Position numbers and translations under genes: made by a program. The notes below the pieces were generated by a model that did no database searches, was not told the DNA's origin, and saw nothing but the letters and a program-made list of their open reading frames with translations. Below, in pieces: positions 1 through 5,297 of a DNA stretch of 5,297 nt (position 1 is its first letter; each line of letters starts with the position of its first letter). Source of the stretch: an uncultured Erysipelotrichaceae bacterium (GTDB lineage: Bacteria > Bacillota_I > Bacilli_A > Erysipelotrichales > Erysipelotrichaceae); the NCBI GenBank assembly GCA_900314345.1, contig OMUX01000040.1, positions 1-5,297 of the forward strand, given 5' to 3'.

Positions 1-207
1 ACAGGCCGGACGGCAGAGCATGTTTCTTCTGGGAAGCACGGATGTGATGCCGTACTTTCCGTCATGCACCTCACACTCCACCTCATCGCCGATGACCGGG
101 CGTACTGCGAGCCTGGCCTTCTTGAATGTCATGGCTGTCACGATCTGTCCGTCTTCCATGTGCAATGTGTAATCCTTGGACAGGATCTTGATAATCGTTC
201 CCTTCAT
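1..207 (-). CDS. rsgA: Ribosome small-subunit-dependent GTPase RsgA (CpgA/YjeQ), 5' part only
   Basis: The first 69 codons are present, starting with ATG at 207-205 and running off the left edge. The visible protein (MKGTIIKILSKDY..., then VRPVIGDEVECEV at residues 35-47 and LPRRNMLCRP at 58-67) matches the N-terminal OB-fold of RsgA, which normally reads 'G-I-I...VGD-V...I..R.N.L.RP' just before the circularly permuted GTPase domain. The GTPase and zinc-binding domains lie outside the window. In the family, RsgA binds the 30S subunit near the decoding centre, and its GTP hydrolysis checks a late step of 30S maturation. The start overlaps the kinase stop by one base (TGATG), and no Shine-Dalgarno is visible in the preceding 20 bases, so translation probably depends on ribosomes finishing the kinase. 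In Bacillus subtilis the orthologue is phosphorylated by PrkC, which fits its place next to the kinase. Identification is firm for the gene position and fold, although only the N-terminus is seen. Confidence 0.9.
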   Translation of the reverse strand, partial: MKGTIIKILSKDYTLHMEDGQIVTAMTFKKARLAVRPVIGDEVECEVHDGKYGITSVLPRRNMLCRPAC

Positions 208-1979
208 CAGTAGTAGTACAGCGTTACATAGCTGTCATCATCCTGTGTGTATGTGGTATTGCCTTCCGGATCTGAACTGATGACAACGCCGGTCTGCAGG
301 CTGGCGATTTCATCCTGGGTCAGGCTGCTGGTGTCAAGGTTGCTTGTCAGCACCTGGATGCCCATGGCTTCCAGTTCCTGGGTTGCTTCATCAATCGGCT
401 TGCCATTGAGATCCCCCGGAATCACCATGGACGGATATGCGGCATAGACCAGCCGGATGGATGTGGCAATCTCCGGATTGAACATCTCACCGGGAGACAT
501 CAGCTCCTGGGCAATGACGGTGCCCGGAGCCACGGAGCCATCTTCACGGCTTTCCGTTTCAACACTCATGTACGGATACTGTTTCAGATCCGCTTCAGCA
601 TCCTTGACATTGCGGCCGGTATAGTCCGCAACCGTCACCCCGATGCCGGAGGATACCGTAACGGTGATGCGGCTGCCCTTTTCCACTTCCGTGCCGGCAT
701 CAGGATCCACATCAATGATCTCGCCTTTGGGCGTGGATTCCGTCAGGGTATAGGCAACATTGTTCGTATCCAGCACAAGGCCGGTTTCCGTGGCTGTATT
801 CCTGGCATCGCTCAGCGTCTGTCCGACAAGATCCGGCACTGCCACGGTTGTGACAGGCGGTTCCAGAATGCCGGTGGTCTTGAGCACGAAGTACATGCCG
901 CTGATGCCGAGGATTACAAGGCATATGACAAGCAGAACGGTCAGCACACGGCTGCTCTTCGGCTTGCGTTCCACTGCTGCATGGACTACCCTTGAGCCAT
1001 CCGCTGCCTCCCGGTTTGTCTCCGGCTGTCTGACACGCTTCTGGGAGGATGTGCGGTTAGATGCCTTGGCAGTTGTCTGGCTGCGCGGCTTTGTTTCGGC
1101 AGGTTCCTCTCTGACAGGTGCCGGGGCAATGTAAAGCCTTGCCTCATTCCTGCGCTGCGGCAGCAGGCAGGTTCTGAGATCCTCCAGCATTTCATTGCAG
1201 GAACGGTAGCGTTTTGCAGGATCCTTGGCCGTGGCCTTGATGATGATGTTCTCCACGGACTGAGGAACCGAAGGATTGATCTTCCTGACGCTTGGCATTT
1301 CATTGCGCATATGCATCAGGGCAACCTGCACGGCAGAGTCCGCCTTGAAGGGAACATCCCCTGTCAGCATCTCAAAGAAGCAGATGCCAAGGGCATAGAT
1401 ATCCGACTGCGGTGTGGCGCTTTCCCCTTTGGCAAGCTCCGGGGCAAGATAGTGCACGGAACCCATGACATTGTTGGCCTGTGTCAGCTGCATCGCTCCT
1501 TTTGCAAGGGCAATGCCGAAGTCCAGGATCTTCACGGTCCCGTCGGACTTGACGATGACATTCTGCGGCTTGAGGTCACGGTGGATGATGCCTCTGCGGT
1601 GTGCTTCGGCAACCGCATCGGTCAGCTGGATCATGATGTCCACGGCTTCCTCGGTCAGAAGGCCTCCACGCTTGCGGATGGTCTCCTTGAGGGTCTTGCC
1701 GGGAACATACTCCATGACGATGAAATGATGTCCCTTGTATTCTCCGACATCATAGATCTCCACGATGTTGGGATGTGACAGTGCTGTGGCAGCCTGTGCT
1801 TCACGTTCAAAGCGCAGCACGGATACGGCATCCGTGCCCAGTTCGGAGCGCAGGATCTTGATGGCTACCTGACGGTTGAGGATTGTATCGACGGCAAGGA
1901 AGACATCTGCCATGCCGCCCTGGCCGATATGCTGGAAGACCTCATACCGGTTGGCAATTAGATTGCGGTTATCGGGCAT
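207..1979 (-). CDS. prkC: PASTA-domain transmembrane Ser/Thr protein kinase (PrkC/StkP/PknB type)
   Basis: A 590-residue Hanks-type membrane kinase. The cytoplasmic catalytic domain (about 11-272) has the glycine loop GQGGMADV (19-26), ATP lysine K41 in VAIK, helix-C glutamate E60, catalytic loop HRDLKPQN (133-140, D135 as base), DFG (153-155), and GSVHYLAPE (173-181). A basic, Ser/Thr-rich linker (about 275-343) leads to one membrane helix (about 345-366). The extracellular part has three PASTA repeats: about 377-444, 446-514 and 516-590. PASTA domains in this family bind peptidoglycan fragments or lipid II and tune kinase activity, controlling cell-wall metabolism, division and, in spore formers, germination. 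Length is near that of known PrkC/StkP proteins. The start has a strong ribosome site and overlaps the phosphatase gene by 11 bases. Oddities: the activation loop carries few Thr/Ser residues, the second PASTA repeat lacks the usual proline (VADYTG for VPxxxG), and the protein ends in three tyrosines. Family assignment is secure; the ligand and substrates are inferred. Confidence 0.97.
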   Translation of the reverse strand: MPDNRNLIANRYEVFQHIGQGGMADVFLAVDTILNRQVAIKILRSELGTDAVSVLRFEREAQAATALSHPNIVEIYDVGEYKGHHFIVMEYVPGKTLKETIRKRGGLLTEEAVDIMIQLTDAVAEAHRRGIIHRDLKPQNVIVKSDGTVKILDFGIALAKGAMQLTQANNVMGSVHYLAPELAKGESATPQSDIYALGICFFEMLTGDVPFKADSAVQVALMHMRNEMPSVRKINPSVPQSVENIIIKATAKDPAKRYRSCNEMLEDLRTCLLPQRRNEARLYIAPAPVREEPAETKPRSQTTAKASNRTSSQKRVRQPETNREAADGSRVVHAAVERKPKSSRVLTVLLVICLVILGISGMYFVLKTTGILEPPVTTVAVPDLVGQTLSDARNTATETGLVLDTNNVAYTLTESTPKGEIIDVDPDAGTEVEKGSRITVTVSSGIGVTVADYTGRNVKDAEADLKQYPYMSVETESREDGSVAPGTVIAQELMSPGEMFNPEIATSIRLVYAAYPSMVIPGDLNGKPIDEATQELEAMGIQVLTSNLDTSSLTQDEIASLQTGVVISSDPEGNTTYTQDDDSYVTLYYY

Positions 1980-2724
1980 GGGCTTCCTCTCCTTCCAGGT
2001 CGATCAGGACCACCGTGATATTGTCATAGCCGCCGGCATCCATGGCCAGCTGCCAGAGTTTTCTTGCCCGCAGTGCAGGATCCATCTCACGGTCCAGCAC
2101 AACGGAGCGGATCTTCGCCAAGGGCACATACCCATGCAGGCCGTCCGAACAAAGCAGGAAGCCTCCCATGGCGCCGTTGCAGGGAATGATGTCCTCATGG
2201 ACACGCTGCCATACTCCAAGGGCATTGGTCAGGACATTCTTGTGGGGATAGGTCACTGCCTGTTCGGGAGTGATGTCTCCGTGCTTGAGCATGTCATTGA
2301 CCAGGGTATGGTCCGTGGTCACCTGACGGAAGATGCCGTTTGCATCATAGGTATAGGTGCGGGAGTCGCCGATGTTGACGACAAACCTGCCCACGCTTGT
2401 CAGCAGTACGCCGGTCATGGTGGTGCCCATGCCCTTGAGCTCGGGATACTTCAGGCCAGTGGACCAGATGGTCGTGTTGGCGTTCTTGATCTCACGCATG
2501 AGCCAGGCTCTGACCATGCCTTCATCCACAAAGCCTGTATTCTGTGAGAAAGCCATGGAGAAATGGTTGATGGCAAGCCTGCTTGCCACATCCCCTCCCT
2601 TGCCGCCGCCGATGCCGTCGCAAACCATGGCGAAAACATCGCCTGCTTCATTGGTGGCGATGACATAGCTGTCCTGGTTTGTCTTTCTCAGCTTTCCTTT
2701 GTCAGTGATTCCATAGTACTTCAT
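1969..2724 (-). CDS. prpC: PP2C/PPM-family Ser/Thr protein phosphatase (Stp/PrpC type)
   Basis: A 251-residue soluble metal-dependent phosphatase, the expected length for bacterial Stp/PrpC. Motifs appear in the normal order: RKTNQD (13-18, metal ligand D18), CDGIGGGKGG (35-44, D36), GMGTTM (98-103), NIGDSR (117-122), TTDHTLV (136-142), SDGL (193-196, D194) and YDNITV (233-238, D234). All four metal-binding aspartates are present, so it should be active with Mn2+/Mg2+. Members of this family remove phosphate from Ser/Thr residues on the partner PASTA kinase and its substrates. The cognate kinase follows at once, overlapping by 11 bases. The gene starts 5 bases after the rlmN stop. The nearest purine-rich ribosome site (AAAGGA, 2741-2746) is about 16 bases upstream, which is long, so reinitiation after rlmN is likely. 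The start MKYYGITDKGKLRKTNQD fits the family, with no plausible alternative. Acts in the cytoplasm. Confidence 0.96.
   Translation of the reverse strand: MKYYGITDKGKLRKTNQDSYVIATNEAGDVFAMVCDGIGGGKGGDVASRLAINHFSMAFSQNTGFVDEGMVRAWLMREIKNANTTIWSTGLKYPELKGMGTTMTGVLLTSVGRFVVNIGDSRTYTYDANGIFRQVTTDHTLVNDMLKHGDITPEQAVTYPHKNVLTNALGVWQRVHEDIIPCNGAMGGFLLCSDGLHGYVPLAKIRSVVLDREMDPALRARKLWQLAMDAGGYDNITVVLIDLEGEEAHAR
1986..1994 (-). promoter_or_regulatory. Strong Shine-Dalgarno sequence for the PASTA kinase gene
   Basis: On the minus strand the sequence AAGGAGAGG lies here, with its AAGGAG core 9 bases before the kinase ATG at 1979-1977. It sits inside the phosphatase coding region, where it encodes part of Leu-Glu-Gly-Glu-Glu near the C-terminus. 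It is the only strong, well-spaced ribosome binding site at any junction in this window. It supports the ATG at 1979 as the kinase start and suggests the kinase can be initiated independently of read-through from the phosphatase. Confidence 0.8.
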
Positions 2725-2729
2725 GCTGT

Positions 2730-3770
2730 TCAGGCTTTCGTCCTTTCATGGCGGGCACGCAGCTGTCCGCATGCAGCGTCGATATCCTCACCATGGCGGG
2801 TGCGCAGGGTTGCCTTGACACCATGCTTCATCAGGACGTCATAGAAATGCAGCGCCGTCTTCGTATCACAGGTCCTGAAGCCGTTTTCATCCACTTCATT
2901 GTAGGGAATCAGGTTGACATAGGCATTCATGCCCCGGATCAGGTCCGCAAGGGCAATGGCATCCTTGTCATGGTCATTGACACCCTTGAGCAGGATATAT
3001 TCAAACGTCAGACGACGGTTGTTATTCTCGCTGTATTCCTTCAGTGCACTCATCAGCACATCCAGGGGATATGCCTGATCGATCGGCATCAGCTGTCTGC
3101 GCAGTTCATCATACGGTGCATGCAGGGAGATGGCCAGGTTGTACTGATAATGTCCCTTGGCAAACTCCTTGATCTTCGGCACGACGCCGCAGGTACTGAT
3201 CGTGATATGCCGGGCACCGATGGCAAGGCCATGGTCGGAGTTGATCGTGCTGCAGAAGCTGAGGACGTTGTCATAGTTGTCAAACGGCTCGCCCGTTCCC
3301 ATGACCACGACATTGTCCACGCGCTTTTCCACTTCATCCAGTTCCTTCTGGATGAACATGATCTGTCCTGTGATCTCGCCGCTTGTCAGATCCCGCTGCT
3401 TCTTGAGAAGCCCGGAGGCACAGAAGGCACAGGACATGTTGCAGCCGACCTGGGAAGTCACACAGACACTCTCGCCGAAGGAAAAATGCATCAGGACGGT
3501 CTCCACGGTGGAACCGTCGGTCAGTTCAAAAAGATACTTGGTGGTCAGATCCTTTGCCACCTGTTTTTCCACAAGCTTCAACGGCATGATGCAGAAGGAT
3601 TCCTTCAGCTGGGCGATCAAGGCTGCAGGCAGATCGCTCATTTCATCAAAGGAAAGCACATGCTTGCGGTAAAGCCATGTATAAAGCTGCTTTGCACGGT
3701 AGGGCTTCTGTCCCAGTGTGCCGAGCATCTCTTCCATCTGTTTCAGATTCAGATCATAGATTGTACGCAT
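2730..3770 (-). CDS. rlmN: Dual-specificity 23S rRNA A2503 / tRNA A37 C2-methyltransferase RlmN (radical SAM)
   Basis: A 346-residue radical SAM methyltransferase of normal family length. The iron-sulfur motif CxxxCxxC is at C110, C114 and C117. The cysteine that resolves the methyl adduct is C103, seven residues before the cluster, as in Escherichia coli RlmN. The methyl-carrying cysteine is C334 in the C-terminal motif GEDIDAACGQL (327-337). The SAM-binding GTGEP motif is at 158-162, and a VNLIPYNEV stretch at 285-293. GTGEPFDN and the overall RlmN pattern separate it from the resistance enzyme Cfr, which reads GMGEALAN at that place. The enzyme methylates C2 of A2503 in the peptidyl-transferase centre and, in E. 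coli, A37 of some tRNAs, which supports translational fidelity. The gene starts 18 bases after the rsmB stop with only a weak ribosome site (GGTAAG, 3779-3784, 8 bases from the ATG) and ends 5 bases before the phosphatase gene. Not one Leu or Ser codon among its first 341 codons is TTA, CTA or TCA. Confidence 0.97.
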   Translation of the reverse strand: MRTIYDLNLKQMEEMLGTLGQKPYRAKQLYTWLYRKHVLSFDEMSDLPAALIAQLKESFCIMPLKLVEKQVAKDLTTKYLFELTDGSTVETVLMHFSFGESVCVTSQVGCNMSCAFCASGLLKKQRDLTSGEITGQIMFIQKELDEVEKRVDNVVVMGTGEPFDNYDNVLSFCSTINSDHGLAIGARHITISTCGVVPKIKEFAKGHYQYNLAISLHAPYDELRRQLMPIDQAYPLDVLMSALKEYSENNNRRLTFEYILLKGVNDHDKDAIALADLIRGMNAYVNLIPYNEVDENGFRTCDTKTALHFYDVLMKHGVKATLRTRHGEDIDAACGQLRARHERTKA

Positions 3771-3788
3771 AGCGTTATCTTACCATAC
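3771..3788 (-). other. 18-base rsmB-rlmN spacer, the longest non-coding stretch in the window
   Basis: This is the only intergenic gap longer than 5 bases. Read on the minus strand it contains a weak purine-rich site, GGTAAG (3784-3779), 8 bases before the rlmN ATG. It is too short to hold a promoter or terminator, which supports co-transcription of rsmB and rlmN. Confidence 0.6.
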
Positions 3789-5021
3789 TCATTTCCTGTT
3801 TTTCACTAATTGTGCGGCATAGAAGCCATCACTGTTCAGCTCCATGGGCAGCCATGCATGTTCTTCAAGAAGACTGAATTCCGCATGCCGTTCCAGGAAT
3901 TTCCTGACCTGCTGTTCATTTTCCTTGCGGTTGAGCGTGCAGGTGCTGTAGACAAGGATCCCGCCTTCCTTCAGCAGCGAAGAAGAAGTCTCCAGAATAC
4001 CAGACTGGATGGAACAGAGTTCATCCAGGGATTCCGGTGTGACATGGAAACGGATCTCCGGCTTATGGGAAAGATCACCAAGACCGGAGCACGGGGCATC
4101 CACAAGGATCCGATCAAAGGAATTCCTTGCAAGACCGTTGTCCTTGGAAGCATCCCCTGCCTGTGTTCTTACAATCGACACACCGGTTCTTTTCATCAGC
4201 GCATCAATCAGTGCAAGACGCTCTTCATGCAGGTCCATGGCAAGGATTTCTCCCTGGTTCTCCATGGCACAGGCAATCTGCTGTGTCTTGGTACCGGGGG
4301 CCGCACAGGCATCCAGTACCTTCATGCCGGGCTCCGCCTTCAATAACTGCGGAATCTTCTGGGAAGCACGGTCCTGGATCAGAACCTTTCCCTGTTCAAA
4401 CAACGGACTTCTGGAAAGAACGCCGTCACAGGTGAAGCAGTCTTCTTCCAGCAGATGGATGCCCTTGTAAGAAGAGAGCTCCTCCATTGACAGCTTCAGG
4501 GGATTCCTTCTTCCGTACACCAAAGCACTTTCCTGATCGTGCCTTGCAATGGCCATGGCATTGTCCTTGCCATAGTGGGCAGACCAGAGCTTCAGAAGCC
4601 ATAACGGATGGGAGGTTTCATAGGCGCATTCTTCCAGATCATCCTTGAAGACAGGCTTCACTTCCCCGCGCTTCTGTATGGCATGAAGCACGGCATTGAC
4701 AAAGCCCTTCTCATGCCTGTCCGCCTGCTGCACGGCTTCATTGATCACAGCATAGTCGGGAACCTTGTCGAGAAACAGAAGCTGATAGACACTCATCGTC
4801 AGGTTTGCGGCAGTTCTGTTCTTCACTTTCTTCCTGGCAAGATCCTGCCACTGGAAAGCACATCTGGTCCAGTTCCTTACGGTACCGTAGACAAGCTCTG
4901 AAACAAGCCCGCGGTCCTGTGCGCTGAATTCTTCCGGCATGTTCCTGAGGATCAGGCTTGCATAGCCATGTTCAGACACAATGCGCTCTATGGCAGCGCA
5001 TGCATACTGTCTTGGTTTCAT
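3789..5021 (-). CDS. rsmB: 16S rRNA (cytosine-967-C5)-methyltransferase RsmB (Sun/Fmu)
   Basis: A 410-residue protein with the two-part RsmB layout. A NusB-like RNA-binding domain comes first (about 1-135; typical stretches are VINEAVQQA at 92-100 and KGFVNAVLHAI at 105-115). A linking region follows, then a Rossmann-fold SAM methyltransferase (about 205-410). Motif I is VLDACAAPGTKT (235-246), with Thr where many homologues have a second Gly. Motif IV is DAPCSGLG (308-315, C311) and motif VI is YSTCT (358-362, C361). The two cysteines are 50 residues apart, as in Escherichia coli RsmB (C325/C375), where the motif VI cysteine attacks the target base and the motif IV cysteine helps release product. 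The enzyme makes m5C967 in 16S rRNA. It is slightly short for the family, but both domains are intact. The ATG overlaps the priA stop (ATGA) and GGAAGG abuts it with no spacer, so translation is probably coupled to priA. No other nearby ATG fits the start. Confidence 0.95.
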   Translation of the reverse strand: MKPRQYACAAIERIVSEHGYASLILRNMPEEFSAQDRGLVSELVYGTVRNWTRCAFQWQDLARKKVKNRTAANLTMSVYQLLFLDKVPDYAVINEAVQQADRHEKGFVNAVLHAIQKRGEVKPVFKDDLEECAYETSHPLWLLKLWSAHYGKDNAMAIARHDQESALVYGRRNPLKLSMEELSSYKGIHLLEEDCFTCDGVLSRSPLFEQGKVLIQDRASQKIPQLLKAEPGMKVLDACAAPGTKTQQIACAMENQGEILAMDLHEERLALIDALMKRTGVSIVRTQAGDASKDNGLARNSFDRILVDAPCSGLGDLSHKPEIRFHVTPESLDELCSIQSGILETSSSLLKEGGILVYSTCTLNRKENEQQVRKFLERHAEFSLLEEHAWLPMELNSDGFYAAQLVKNRK

Positions 5022-5297
5022 CCTTCCAGCACCATCGGATTGACATCAATCCGGATATCCCTTTCCGTATGCGGGTCCTTCATGGAAAGAACCTTTCTCA
5101 CATCACTGCGCATGGCATCCAGATCCTGTCCCTTCAGGATGATGCGTGCCCTGCTGTAATCCTGGATCTTCAGCAAACGCAGCACACCGATCGTCTTGTA
5201 GCTGCCTTTGAGGTGATCCTTGAGCCACATGGCTGTTTCCTCTGCTTCCTCCTGATGTCTGGAACGTACCGTCAGAGAGATGAGATACGTATACGGC
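5018..5297 (-). CDS. priA: Primosomal protein N' (replication-restart helicase PriA), 3' end only
   Basis: Only the last 92 codons and the TGA stop (5020-5018) are in the window; the reading frame is open to the right edge, its first complete codon starting at 5296. The visible part begins PYTYLISLTVRSRHQEEAEE and ends RDIRIDVNPMVLEG. This matches the C-terminal domain of PriA, which in the family starts with 'PPY..L..i....' after the helicase core and ends with 'i.iDvdP...l'. PriA is a 3'-5' superfamily 2 DNA helicase that recognises stalled forks and reloads the replisome. No helicase motif or zinc-binding cysteine is visible here, so the call rests on the C-terminal signature and on its expected place at the head of this Bacillota cluster. 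An internal ATG at 5230 is not the start, because the frame continues upstream with PriA-like sequence. The stop overlaps the rsmB start by 4 bases; def and fmt, often found here, are absent. Confidence 0.85.
   Translation of the reverse strand, partial: PYTYLISLTVRSRHQEEAEETAMWLKDHLKGSYKTIGVLRLLKIQDYSRARIILKGQDLDAMRSDVRKVLSMKDPHTERDIRIDVNPMVLEG

Noticed and set aside
181..192. 12-base match CAGGATCTTGAT at 181-192 and 1851-1862
   Set aside because: Both copies encode the same in-frame Ile-Lys-Ile-Leu residues with the same codons in rsgA and the kinase, so coding coincidence explains it.
1311..1778. Plus-strand open frame of 155 codons opposite the kinase domain
   Set aside because: It is an in-register shadow of the kinase catalytic region, with no domain of its own.
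1876..2547. Plus-strand open frame of 223 codons opposite the phosphatase and kinase start
   Set aside because: It is in codon register with the phosphatase gene, lacks recognisable motifs, and spans the overlap of two well-supported genes.
3397..3411. Small inverted repeat GCTTC-TTGA-GAAGC as a terminator
   Set aside because: It has only a 5-bp stem, lies inside rlmN, and has no following U-tract on the coding strand.
2730..3770. Cfr-type multidrug resistance methyltransferase instead of RlmN
   Set aside because: The GTGEPFDN motif, overall pattern and housekeeping operon position match RlmN; Cfr has GMGEALAN at this place.
3775..3792. Five-codon frame ATG AGT ATG GTA AGA TAA overlapping the rsmB stop, as a leader peptide before rlmN
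   Set aside because: It is too short to judge, its AGGA lies only about 2 bases before the ATG, and it shows no attenuator-like structure. Chance is enough to explain it.
2748..3809. Long plus-strand open reading frame (353 codons) as a possible antisense gene
   Set aside because: It runs in exact codon register opposite rlmN, an intact conserved gene. The translated product is rich in His, Gln and Asp with no recognisable domain, and it crosses the rlmN-rsmB junction. It is explained by codon bias.
3810..4346. Plus-strand open frame of 178 codons opposite rsmB
   Set aside because: It is an in-register shadow of rsmB that ends exactly where rsmB uses a rare TTA leucine codon (4344-4346).

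Overview
The window is a tightly packed housekeeping operon read entirely from the minus strand. In transcription order, right to left, it holds: the 3' end of priA, rsmB, rlmN, a PPM-family Ser/Thr protein phosphatase gene (stp/prpC type), a PASTA-domain Ser/Thr kinase gene (prkC/stkP type), and the 5' end of rsgA. Everything except 18 + 5 bases is protein-coding. I see no rRNA, tRNA, mobile element, CRISPR array, promoter or rho-independent terminator, so any promoter and terminator must lie outside the window.

The gene order priA-(def-fmt)-rsmB-rlmN-prpC-prkC-rsgA is the classic Bacillota (Firmicutes) arrangement. A transmembrane PASTA kinase paired with a PPM phosphatase and followed by rsgA points the same way. 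GC content is a little over 50% by eye, so this is not one of the very AT-rich members. A gut Erysipelotrichia- or Clostridia-like organism is plausible, but that is inference from locus layout and composition only. The def and fmt genes, which usually separate priA from rsmB in this cluster, are absent; priA and rsmB overlap by 4 bases instead.

Region by region: 5018-5297 is the last 92 residues of the replication-restart helicase PriA. 3789-5021 is RsmB (16S rRNA m5C methyltransferase). 2730-3770 is RlmN (radical SAM 23S rRNA/tRNA m2A methyltransferase). 1969-2724 is the phosphatase. 207-1979 is the membrane kinase with three PASTA repeats. 1-207 is the first 69 residues of the 30S-assembly GTPase RsgA.

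Functionally the operon joins ribosome modification and maturation (RsmB, RlmN, RsgA) to a reversible protein-phosphorylation switch (kinase and phosphatase). In Bacillus subtilis the RsgA orthologue (CpgA) is a known PrkC substrate, so enzyme, antagonist and substrate are adjacent here. The junctions (-4, +18, +5, -11, -1 bases) suggest strong translational coupling; only the kinase start has a strong, well-spaced Shine-Dalgarno sequence. I found no undescribed system. The second-look items are modest: the missing def-fmt pair, a kinase activation loop with few phosphorylatable residues, divergent PASTA repeats, and a 17-bp exact direct repeat read in two different frames.
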